64,000 nt of DNA, taken from NCBI GenBank assembly GCA_028583415.1, contig CM053270.1, positions 1,502,001 through 1,566,000 of the forward strand, read 5' to 3'. Position 1 is the first letter of the stretch. Each line of letters opens with the position of its first letter. Made by a program: the position numbers and the translations under genes. Below the pieces are notes generated by a model, which was not told where the DNA came from, searched no databases, and was given only the letters and a program-made list of their open reading frames with translations. The DNA comes from Protea cynaroides. Taxonomy: Eukaryota; Streptophyta; Magnoliopsida; Proteales; Proteaceae. This document shows, in pieces, positions 45,983 to 55,765 of this stretch.

Positions 45983-46924
45983 ATTTTCTTTCCCGAGATG
46001 GGTGGTGCCCGAAAATCATCAAAATCGGTGAGAAATCATTTATACTTCATGTAGGCATGCTAACCGATATAAAATTTGAATCCTCAATTCATTCTCGAAA
46101 AAAAAATACCGTCTTTTCTATGTAGGGTCGATAGTGAGGGTCGATGGTATGTCCGACCCTTGGTATCCGACCTGGGAATGACCTGTTCTTCCCGAGAGCC
46201 GAGGGTCGATGCGAGGGTCGATGGGTGTCCGACCCTCGCCCGACCCTTGAATTTCCGTCGATTCCCGAGAGTCGAGGGTCGATGGAGGGTCGATCCGAGG
46301 GTCGATGGTGTCGGGCCGAATTGTCCGACCTCGGACTAAAAATCAGATTTTTAAGATCCGATTCTCGGGTCATTTCTCACTATTCCCCCTCCGTTTCGAC
46401 TCGCTCTCTACTCTCCGAGCTGCTACGGTGCTACTTCGCTATTGTGGCTCGTTCCTAGTCCGAATTTCGACATCCACATCACCCCTACGGGTATACTTTC
46501 CCAACTTTACCTGTTTTTAGGTTTTTATTTCTAGGTTTTTGCTCCTTTAACTTGTATTTTTCAAATTAAACTTTTTCCAACCGTAAAATTTCGATTTTTA
46601 TTGGGGGCTTTTGTTATTGGGGTCTTGAGGAACGAAAGCCCTCAAAAATTTTTGAGTTCCATCGGTTGGTTATCGAGAAACTTAAATTTTTCTCTTTTTG
46701 CCCTAATTTGTCGACATTTTTGGTTTTTCTTGAATTTCTCCAAATTAGACCTTTATCCGCTAAAAATTTTCTACGCCTCGTAGATTGCAGGATATGTTTT
46801 AACTTACGTAAGTTCTTACGCCCACTTTTATGGTGAAAAATGGGACTTTATTGTTAACTTACGTAGTTATTAAATCCAATTTGGGACTTTATTATTGTTA
46901 ACTTTCTTATTTTTTGCAGGTACT
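45983..46924 (+). promoter_or_regulatory. Divergent intergenic region with GGGTCGAT array (Tek2)
   Basis: This separates the gag start (minus) from the antisense gene start (plus), head to head. From 46122 to 46335 it carries seven GGGTCGAT units, most as GAGGGTCGATG, mixed with complementary CGACCCT units. The same motif is clustered in the LTRs of this family. A leader follows with a predicted intron at 46808-46919. A bidirectional promoter role is inference. Confidence 0.5.
46808..46919 (+). other. Predicted 5'-leader intron of the Tek2 antisense gene
   Basis: The donor ACGTAAGT (GT at 46808) and acceptor TTTTTGCAG (AG at 46918-46919) enclose 112 bases. The start ATG is at 46925, 6 bases after the acceptor, the same spacing as in Tek1. 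Confidence 0.6.
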
Positions 46925-48300
46925 ATGGCCCGTACTAAAGATTGCGTGATCCTCTCCGTTTCCGCTCAAATGAGGCCGAGGCACAGGATGCCTACTATAC
47001 GTGCAAGAAAGTGGAAGGGGGTCGTATGGTGAACCCGGGCTGATCTAGCCTTGTTCAACGTCGCGAGAGCTTTTGGCGACATGGGGTGGCTCCCCGTCAT
47101 CACATACGACGCGTGCACATGTCCGGACTTGGTGCGCCCGTTCTATTGTAATCTCCGGTGGTGGGGGATTACAATGATGTCGAGCGGGGTCGGAGTTGCG
47201 CATCACTAGCTACGCCAAGGGGGTGCACATTTCTTTTGACTATCGGCAGCGGGCCGATCCGTTGGGCATTCCCTTCGATGGCCCTATGGTGTACCGTGCG
47301 CCGGAGAGCCACGCTTGTTGAGATGGAGATGAGAGCAGAGATCGACAATCGCTTGCTCCGTCCCGATAGATGGCGGATGAGAGCTTGCTACTTGCGTCCA
47401 TCTCCACGGAGTCTTCGCAAGATTATCCAAAGATAATCTGATTCCGCAAAGTGGGCACTATGAGAGGGTGTCTCGGCCTGACCCAGTTCTTGATCTACAA
47501 AGCATATGCACTCGACAGCCGGTCCGCCTTCCTTACATCATCATGCGGACGATGATCGGTGCCACATTGTCCGGTCATAGGGGTAATCTACCCTATGGAC
47601 GCATGATTACAAGTGCTACCCGGCCCGTTCGGGGGTGGATCCGGTTGATGAGAAGATCCGAGAGAAGACCTTCTCGTCGCCTCTAGATTGGGAGGCTATC
47701 TCGCAAGATGGGGCTGCGAGATGCGGAGGTTAGCGATGAGGAGAGGAACGCGATGGTGCGCCCTCACACTCGGGTCGAGGTGGCCGATGCCGCGGCCGCC
47801 GCTAGGGCTCGGGGAGATCCGGTCGACGATGATGATCGTATGTATATGGATGTCGACGTGATACCCCCGCCATCACCCACACAGCGGATGGAGTTGGTAC
47901 TTCGCCGCGGTGGCTTCGGTACCCGAGGCCGGTCCTTCTCGTGATGCTGGTCCTTCACGCCCACCTTCCGATATGATGGAGATGCCGCGTGAGATCGTAG
48001 AGACTCAACGCAGATCGGACCCGAGGATGGAGGATTTGCTAGATGCTCGGTACACGCATGAGGGTGGATGAGCCGTTGGCCGCTCAAAGACACCTCCGAC
48101 GCGCGGATAGGTGAGCTCATGGAGATCCAAAGCGGCGACCGACAAGAGAGTAGCCGATCTCACGGCTAGTCTAGCGACGACCCGCACTCGGATAGCCCGG
48201 TTGACTAGAGTCTATGCCGAGGACTACGACAGAGATCGTGAGGCACCGCCTCCTCCTTCGCCTCCGGCTTCTTCCCGATTGTACTTTACTTTCCTTGTAC
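46925..48300 (+). pseudogene. Tek2 antisense gene, plant-transposon-protein-like
   Basis: It starts MARTKD and then, across several frames, shows LRFRSNEAEAQDAYY, FGDMGWLPVITY, CPDLVRPFYCNL, a YAKGVHISFDYRQRADPLGIP motif, then RLPYIIMRTMIGATL and LPYGRMIT. An acidic/Pro-rich tail (DVDVIPPPSPTQR) and a coiled-coil-like DLTASLATTRTRIARLTRVY near 48150-48210 follow. The order equals that of Tek1 13142-14070, with an extra 500 bp that Tek1 lost to an LTR insertion. The exact stop is unclear because of indels. The gene lies between the 5' LTR and gag but reads against them. The domain resembles PF20167; its function is unknown. Confidence 0.62.
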
Positions 48301-48541
48301 TACGTAGTAACCGGTCCGGGTTGTGGACCGTACTCGCTTTAGTGATGTATATACGTTTTGTTTCTCTTACTCATTGTATGTAACTGGTTTTCCCTTTAAT
48401 AGATGCATTATTCTCTTTTTAATTCGGTTTCAATCATCACTTGTGCTTACACAGTGTGTTTGTATTAAAGCTTTTAATTTATCCTATCTCGGCTCACAAG
48501 GGTCCGGAATGTGTGTTAGCTCGGCGGGCAAGGCCCGAGAC
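48301..48541. other. Tek2 leader between primer site and antisense gene tail
   Basis: A short gene-free part, likely both the Tek2 5' untranslated leader (minus) and the 3' end of the antisense gene (plus). No clear polyadenylation signal can be assigned. Confidence 0.45.
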
Positions 48542-48553
48542 GCTCTGATACCA
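48542..48553 (-). other. Tek2 primer binding site, tRNA-iMet
   Basis: The minus strand reads TGGTATCAGAGC three bases after the 5' LTR end. This complements the 3' end of initiator tRNA-Met, the usual primer of chromoviruses. Confidence 0.9.
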
Positions 48554-48556
48554 AGT

Positions 48557-50877
48557 TGTCACACCCCGATTCCGCACACTTCAGAATGGTGTGATGAACC
48601 GCCAAATAACCAACGGTTCAACCAGGATCTCTTATAGGCTATCCCCGCGTTATCCAAACTTAACACGCATCCACAATCATAATCGAGTAATACACAATAG
48701 CGGAAAATTTATAAATAGTATGGACTGAGAACTAAGTTGATATCCATAAATAATAGCAAATTATTCTGTGATTAACCGAGACATAAATATTTAAATATCA
48801 AATACATGTCTTATAAATCCAATAAAGAAAACTACAAAAAAAAAATCTAATCGAATACACACAAGTTGCACTCGCAAGAGGAGTCATGTGTATCATCTTC
48901 AGCTCCAACTTCCATAGCTGCAACGGTTCCATACGCCGACAGTTCATATAATCTTCAACAAGGTATATCCCGCATCATCAACTAAAAATATTCGACGTCG
49001 AGGGGTGAGCACACAACACGGCTCGCTGAGTAGCCAAAAACAATGCAACATTATATATGCATGCAAAAAGTCAATTCATATCTTTGGTCTTGGTTTATAG
49101 TTTGCAATGTGCAATAGAAAGGTTGGGTGATCAAAGGTTAACGTTTATTGATACCGCCTCTATACACAGGGGTGTGGAAGCCCGCCCCAAGGTTAACGCT
49201 TATCGTCGTCCCCATCCACCCTACCATAACATTATACAACAAAGGTTAACGTTTATTGCTATATAATGCTATACCAACACGTAAGCCCCCGTTAGCGAGG
49301 GCTTGCAAACCGGGCTCGCCGCTAACCAATCCTAATGCCAAACAAGGGTATCCAAGGCCTCACCCCAAAGATCCCTCGTAATACCCATAGAGATAGAGCT
49401 AAGGCCCCCGGTAGAGTCGAGACTACAAGGACCGAGACCACCTCTCCCCGATACTCTACGACATAATAGTTCCGCTAAGGTAATGGCGATACGACGATGT
49501 CAATGCACAAGACTTGAGTTAGAGATAGAGCTAAAGTGCTGAGACCCGCCAAAGGTTAATGTTTATTGACGTTCTCATCACACCTCCCCTGATACTCTCT
49601 CGCATCAAGCACACCAACCACACACATACAATCACATGCCTATTCCTATCATCAACATCATCATCATGTTATAAACCATAAAGTAAATATGCATGAACAA
49701 GTAATAGAAATATTGGATGGCATGCTGTATGCACATTACAAACATATTCGCATAGAATCAAACATGGCATAGGACTCAAGAAAAGAAAAATAGTTTATTA
49801 TTAACCAATTTAGTTTGGGGTTAAGGTTCCTCACCTTAGCTTGCTAATAGATATTTTCCAAGCTTTCGATTCACTGTTATAACGGTATTATATTGCTAGC
49901 AAACCTAACAAAGTCGATAGAATTTAATTAGAATTAATTCAGAATTTAAAAACCATTCTCTCAACTGAGGGTCGATGCTAGGGTCGATGCTAGGGTCGAT
50001 GGGTCTATCGACCCTCCCAAAGATTCTCGAACTTCCCGAATGCCGAGGGTCGATGGTCGAAACACCTAGGGTCGGATGGTCTATCGACCCTCGGTGCGAC
50101 CCTCGGTGCACCTCTGGTCCAATTTCCACTTTTTAATCCATTCTTCGTGTTTGGGGTCCTATGGCTTGCTTCCTACATTCACTCAACATTCATTCCATGG
50201 TCTAGAACCATGTATGATTCATCTAGATAGCTTTCGTGCATCCTCCTATGGTTTACCATGAAAGCCTAACCATGGATGGATGGTTTGGGTTTCTCCGTAA
50301 TCCTACACTCAATCATATCTAACCTAAGGTCTGTAGAAACTCATGGAATTAGTATCCATACCTGAGAAGATTACTTTCCTCTGCAATTTCTTCTCCTTTT
50401 TGCTAAGTCTTCCTCCTTGCCTCTCTTCTTCCTCTTTTCCTTCTCCTCTCTTTCTCTCAATTCAATTAGGGTTGTGAAAGGAGTGAAAGTGGCTTAGGGA
50501 CGTCCTTTAAATAGACTAGGAATGTCCTATAATAATCCCATTGAGATTTGGAAAGAATCCCAACCGAAAATTAGGAAATTTCCTAATTTCAGTTTTCGCC
50601 GAAACCGAGGGTCGATGGGAGGGTCGATGATCCCGTCGACCCTAGGGTCTTAAGCTGTCCGACCCTCCCTCAAAAACCGAGGGTCGATCTTTCTGGTTTG
50701 GGAGGTCCGACCCTGCTTAGCTGGGTGTGCGACCCTCCCCTAGAATTAAGTGTTTTTGGGTCGATTTCATACTTGGGATCTCGATCTCCTTCATGCCCTT
50801 GGTCCATTTGACTCGACCACGATGGGTAAACCTGGTTCAAGGTGGTAAGACCGGGTTAGATTGACACGGGTCTTACA
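48557..50877 (-). repeat. Tek2 5' LTR, full length
   Basis: 2321 bp, TG...CA ends, collinear with the solo LTR. It differs from the 3' LTR by the 380-bp deletion there and by scattered changes, many of them CTG or CAG versus CCG, CGG or CG. Confidence 0.92.
50506..50513 (-). promoter_or_regulatory. Candidate TATA box of Tek2 5' LTR
   Basis: The minus strand reads TATTTAAA in AGTCTATTTAAAGGACGTCC, matching the box in the solo LTR. Confidence 0.6.
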
Positions 50878-50882
50878 CTAGC
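50878..50882. repeat. Target-site duplication CTAGC, right copy
   Basis: It matches 39231-39235. Confidence 0.92.
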
Positions 50883-50920
50883 ATCCAGTTCATACAAGGA
50901 AAGTTTTCATTTAAGAGTCC

Positions 50921-51244
50921 GAGGTTTTATTTTTAAAAAAAGGTGGCTTGGTTGGGGAAGAAAAAATTATTTTTTTTAAAAATTAAATTTAAGGTTAAGG
51001 GGAATGAAAAAAAAAGATAAAAAAAAAAAAGGAAAAAAAAGTATTTTTTAATAAATATTTTGTTTATTTTTTTTTTTTTTTAGGAATGGGGGGGGGGGAG
51101 GGAATTATTAGGGGTGGGGAGTGAAAAAAAAAACAAAAGGGGTATGTGGGTGTTTTTTTTTTTTTTTATTATTAATAAATAAAAAAAAAAAAAAAAAAAA
51201 AAATAAATAATAAAAAAAAAAAAAAAATAATATATAATATTATA

Positions 51245-51282
<38 letters not shown>

Positions 51283-51632
51283 AAATATATTTTTTATTTT
51301 AAATAATTTAATTAAATAATTTTTTTTTTTTTTTTTTATATTTTAAATAATTATGTTTAATATTAAATGAAAAGGAAAAGAAATGGAAAAATATGGGAAG
51401 GATATAAAAAAAAAAAAGAAAAAAAAAGAAGAAAAAGAGAAAAGAAAGAAAAATAATTATTTATGGGGATAATATAAAATGGAAAATAAGAATAAAAAAA
51501 AATAAATTAATATGGGTAATAAATTGTAAAATTTTTTTTATGTGTATGTGTTGAAAAATTTTTGGTTATAAAAGAATAAAAATTTAATGAAGAAAAAAAT
51601 AAAAATAAAAAAAATTAAAAAATAAAAAATTT
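50921..51632. other. Cytosine-free low-complexity block
   Basis: 712 bases with only two C on the plus strand (50947 and 51134). Long A and T runs and a run of G near 51088-51098 make up the rest. It holds no gene. Such extreme strand asymmetry is unusual even for AT-rich plant DNA and raises the question of a poor consensus. Confidence 0.9.
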
Positions 51633-52329
51633 CGGGTCAAAATATGGATAACCCTATTTGGATCAAAATGTAGATAACCCTTTCTCAGTTGGAATATGGA
51701 TAACCCTATTTGGGTCAAAATATGGATGGATATCCTAGTAGATCTATGGATAGTCCGAGTGGATTAAGGTGTGGATCCGAATTTGGGATTCTCCCAAATA
51801 GCCTACGTATCATAGGGTTTGCCCTAGGAATCAGAATCCGCATAGTTCAGAAATGCCTGAAATAACCTGTTCTAGGTTTAGGATTGAGAACCTATTCTAG
51901 GTTTAGGATATAGAACCTATTATAGGTTCAGGATTGAGAACCTATTCTAGGTTTAGGATATGCCGAGGGGAAAAAATCGTCCTGAATTACCCTTTTCATC
52001 CTAAGCTCTAATTTTGGAAGGTTTGGCAAAGCATTCTCTTTCTTTGTTAAGATTTTTATTATTTTTTATTATGCCCTTCCTAAGAATGTCGGTGCCTAAA
52101 TGCACGTCCCCACGCCTAGATTGTCTTTTAGAAGTGTGCATATATGGCAGTTTAACTAGGGTGTTGCATAAATTAAATTATTACTAAAAATAAATTATTC
52201 ATCTAAATATGCCATATAATACATTTATAGCAAGAAATTCACATATAATAAGATTGTTAAAGTCTCCCAAATATGGCATGTATTGCAAATAAGGCAAGAA
52301 CCTATATAGAAAGATCTAATATGTTAATC

Positions 52330-53010
52330 TAACCATGGCAAGACCTAATATGGCAAGAAATCAATATATGCATCTACATGTCAATATAGCAAGCACCAAA
52401 CATAGAATGCAAATATGACATGAATCATCCAAATAGGTAAGATCTTATATGCTATTTTCTAAGCATAGTAAGACTTAAAATGACAAGAAATTAACATATG
52501 CATCTATATGTCAATATGGCAAGTACCAAACATAGAATGCAAATATGGTAAAATTATCCAAATAAATGTAAGATCTTATATGCTATTTTCTAAGCATGGT
52601 AAGACCTAACATGGTAAGAAATTAATGTATGCATCTATATGTCAATATGGTAAGTACCAAACATAGAATGCAAATATAGAAAAATTATCCAAATAAAGGT
52701 AAGATCTTATATACTATGTTCTAAGCATGGTAAGACCTAACATGATAAGAAATTAATGTATGCATCTATATATCAATATGGTAAATACCAATCATAGAAT
52801 GCAAATATGGCATGAATCATCCAAAAAAAGGTAAGATCTTATATGCTATTTTCTAAGCATGGTAAGACCTAACATGGTAAGAAATTAATGTATGCATCTA
52901 TATATCAATATGGTAAGTACCAATCATAGAATGCAAATATGGCATGAATCATCCAAAAAAGGTAAGATCTTATATGCTATTTTCTAAGGATTATAAGACC
53001 TAACATGGTA
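52330..53010. repeat. 131-bp tandem array, about 5 units
   Basis: The anchor CATCTA(T/C)AT recurs at 52371, 52501, 52632, 52763 and 52895, spacing 130-132 bp. Units share GGTAAGATCTTATATGCTAT and ACCAA(A/T)CATAGAATGCAAAT. Block B has two to three units (anchors 56645 and 56778). Confidence 0.88.
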
Positions 53011-53084
53011 TTTTTATGCATGGAAAGGCTAAAAATTAACAAGATATCACAATAGACATGTGACAAGCATTAATTATAGCATGT

Positions 53085-53110
53085 GTATATATATATATAT
53101 ATATATATAT
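53085..53110. repeat. (TA)n microsatellite
   Basis: A run of 13 TA units in block A. Confidence 0.9.
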
Positions 53111-53825
53111 GGTAAGAAACATCCATCATACCACGCATAGAAATAAAATATAAAAAACAATAATGGCAAGTAATCTAGAGATTGTTATGCCAAATATTAC
53201 AAAATATAGTCATAGCATGGCATGCATGACACATTGAATGGAAACAAATAGCAAAACACATTCATGGCCATTAACATCAATTCAATGTTAAAATCATTTT
53301 AATGTTATCATAAGGCCATTTAAATCCATGTTAAATTCAATGTTCATAAAAAATTAATCCATAGCAATTTATATGATTTTTTCATGGCCTTCCTAGATTC
53401 AAATAAATCCAAACCTTTCAAGAGATTTTTTTTCTGACTCATAGATGAATCTAGGGTAAGATTTAGAAAATCATTGGATTAATTTTTGACATATTGACTG
53501 AAACCCTAATTCGAGTTCCAAATTAGATGCTCCAAATCTAGTGTTCCACTCAAGGATTTGTTTGGCTAAGCAAACCTCCATGGATAGAGCTCAGTTTTGA
53601 ATTAAAGGAATCTCGTATCATGAGAGAAATTTCACACATAGACATGGCAAAAATCATGATAAAAATTGCTCAAACATATATCATCATTGTAAATCATACA
53701 CATAGCCTATTCAATCATTCATATCATCAAGAAAATAATTATTTAGACATGAGTTTAGGCTTTTTACCTTGTTTCAACGATGGATGAATCATCGATTGCA
53801 AACTGCTTGGAGAAGATGACAATGG

Positions 53826-54206
53826 TGAGTGCTTCTTCCTTCTCTTTTCTCTCTTTTACGTTTTTCTTTTCCCTCTTTCCTTTTTTCTTTTCTTTCCTTT
53901 TCTCCTTCCTTTTTTCTAGAAAATCTCATCTCCCTCACGTTTTTCTTTTCTCTCTTTCCTTTTTTTCTTTTCTTTCCTTTTCTCCTTCCTTTTTCAAGAA
54001 AATCTCCTCTCCCTCACGTTTTTTTTTCTTCTCTCTTTCCTTTTTTCTTTTCTTTCCTTTTCTACCTTCCTTCCTCTTTTTCCACGATGTTTTCTCTCCT
54101 CCTCCTCTCTCTCTCTCTTTCTCGCGGCCTCTCTTCTCTTCTCTCTCTTTCTTTCTCATGGCCTCCCTCTTCTTCTCTCTCTTTCTCATGGCCTTTTCTT
54201 TTCTTT

Positions 54207-54208
<2 letters not shown>
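53826..54208. repeat. CT-rich polypyrimidine tract, block A
   Basis: Imperfect TTTCTTTTCTCTC-like units repeat, with a larger period marked by TCTCCCTCACGTTTTT. It makes long but meaningless Ser/Phe/Leu ORFs. Confidence 0.85.

Positions 54209-54263
<55 letters not shown>
54209..54263. repeat. (TA)n microsatellite
   Basis: About 27 TA units directly after the CT-rich tract. Block B has the same arrangement. Confidence 0.92.
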
Positions 54264-54266
<3 letters not shown>

Positions 54267-54270
54267 AAAG

Positions 54271-54438
54271 AAATGCATGTATATGGGCCAACGTGACTTG
54301 GTCCAGATTGGTTTGAGTTGGGCCGGACTGAGTTGAACTAAGTTGAGTTGAACTAAATGCATGCATATGGGCCAACGTGACTTGGTCCAGATTGGTTTGA
54401 GTTGGGCCGGGCTGAGTTGGACTAAGTTGGGTTGAACT
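54271..54438. repeat. 84-bp tandem duplication
   Basis: AAATGCATG(T/C)ATATGGGCC starts at 54271 and again at 54355. The copies are nearly identical. Block B has a single copy near 59371. Confidence 0.85.
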
Positions 54439-55274
54439 GGTTTGAACCGAGTTGACTTCTTCTATCATTTCATAGTTTATTTCCACCGCCATTCCACATA
54501 GAATTTTTCGATAGCCTCTACTTCAAATTTTCTACGTTCACTTTATATAACACTAAAAATGAAGAATATTGGAACTTGAATCACCTCATTTATAAATAAA
54601 ACGGCCGACTTATGAATTTCAAAAGTTTTAGCAGGCCAATTATCCATAATTCGGCTAACCATTCTGCATGGGATCCTTCAGAGACTTCTGCCTGAAATTC
54701 TTTACGTCTGCTTTGTAGAGTACTAAAATGGAACATATTGAAACTAAAATCACCTAATTTGGATGTGGGGTGACCAAAATATGAATTTTCAAAGATTAAA
54801 CGATCATTTCGACATGTAATTTTGCATGGGACTTTTCAGAGACTTTTGTACCGAATTTTTTACGTCCATTTTTTAAAACATCACAAATAAAGAATAATGG
54901 CCTTTCAATCATCCGAATCTGACATAGAATGACAAAGATATGAAGCTTTGAAGTTCTATTGATAATTTTGCATGAAAGCTTGCATGGGGCCCATCGGTGA
55001 CTTCTACTCGGGATTTTGTATATCCACTTTGAAAATGATTGAAAATAAGGAATATTGGCCTTTTAATCATCTGATTTCGATACCAGATGACCAAGATATG
55101 ATGATTTGAAGTTCAAACGATAATGCATGCATCCTACAATAATTACGTAAATGCCCTTGCACTTTCAAACTGTGATACCTTCCTTGTTTGATGTCAGAAT
55201 TTGATGATTCTGGTCTCATTCTGAAGATAATTTCAAGACCTATACATCCAAGTAGGTAATAGCATATGACCCTG

Positions 55275-55765
55275 TGTGAGGACAAAGATTGAAATCTTTG
55301 GAAGTCGTCACCTAGATTAAGGTCTAGGACCTTAGAAATGTCAAATCTCACCCCAAGGTAAGACTTCGATTGACTCATGACCCTTAGATTGGATTTCTGG
55401 TCCATTAAAGAATAGGTAAGTGTCAGGTTACGATTATGGGAAGGGGTTAGGCACCCAAACAGCCGATTGATATCGGTCTCCTATACGTTTCCTATGTTAG
55501 ACTCTATCTGTTAAACCGAACCAGACCAAGTGGTTTGATATCATTGAACCGAATTTGTATCCATCAGATTGCCTACGTATTACGAAATTATTTTGAAAAT
55601 CAGGATCACCATCGTAGTTCAGGTGTGATTAAAGTTTATGGCTGTGATTTATGCTTGTGCATGATTAAGTTCATTGTTCAAGTTGAAGTTTATGCTTGAA
55701 AGGATGAGAAAATCCTATGGGTTAAGATCTAGATAGTCCATGCGAACTGATAAATAGTCCTAGTG
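55275..55765. other. Spacer between blocks A and B
   Basis: About 490 bp without a gene. It includes GAAGGGGTTAGGCACCCAAA and a CCGATTGATATCGGT inverted repeat (55463-55477), phrases I associate with plant retroelement untranslated DNA. Confidence 0.5.

Larger units (their letters stand above)
39236..50877 (-). mobile_element. Tek2: Tekay-like chromovirus with an antisense gene, complete ends
   Basis: An 11,642-bp element on the minus strand. In its own direction the order is 5' LTR (50877-48557), tRNA-iMet primer site, a region carrying a plus-strand (antisense) gene, gag, protease, RT, RNase H, integrase, chromodomain, polypurine tract, and 3' LTR (41177-39236). The 5-bp duplication CTAGC flanks it. 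Chromodomain and RT motifs place it in the chromoviruses, Tekay type. The coding parts carry many small indels. CAG and CTG are unusually rare in it, and some of the breaks may be sequence-consensus errors. Confidence 0.9.
51633..55274. repeat. Repeat block A (about 3.6 kb), related to block B
   Basis: It contains, in order: GGATAACCC and CTATTCTAGGTTTAGGAT short repeats; a CCTAAATGCACGTCCCCAC segment; a 131-bp tandem array; spacer; a CT-rich tract; a TA microsatellite; an 84-bp duplication; and a CATGGGG/CTTTTCAGAGACTT-rich part ending ATGACCCTG. The same order recurs at 55766-60289. No coding region is supported: the ORFs in the CT-rich part are low complexity. Its class is unknown; it may be the large LTR or flank of the Tat/Ogre-like element. 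Confidence 0.75.

Noticed and set aside
46122..46335. Short ORFs of 87-104 codons over the GGGTCGAT array
   Set aside because: The motif repeat keeps frames open by chance (runs of Arg/Val/Asp). Equivalent ORFs appear over the same motif in the LTRs.
52330..53010. Possible CRISPR-like array of repeats with spacers
   Set aside because: The whole 131-bp unit is repeated with no unique spacers, and the genome is a plant nucleus.
53780..54316. Long ORFs of 155-178 codons on the plus strand and one of 84 codons on the minus strand
   Set aside because: They lie in a CT-rich tract followed by a TA repeat and translate to Ser/Phe/Leu or Lys/Glu/Arg runs ending in Tyr-Ile repeats. They have no domain and exist in several frames at once.
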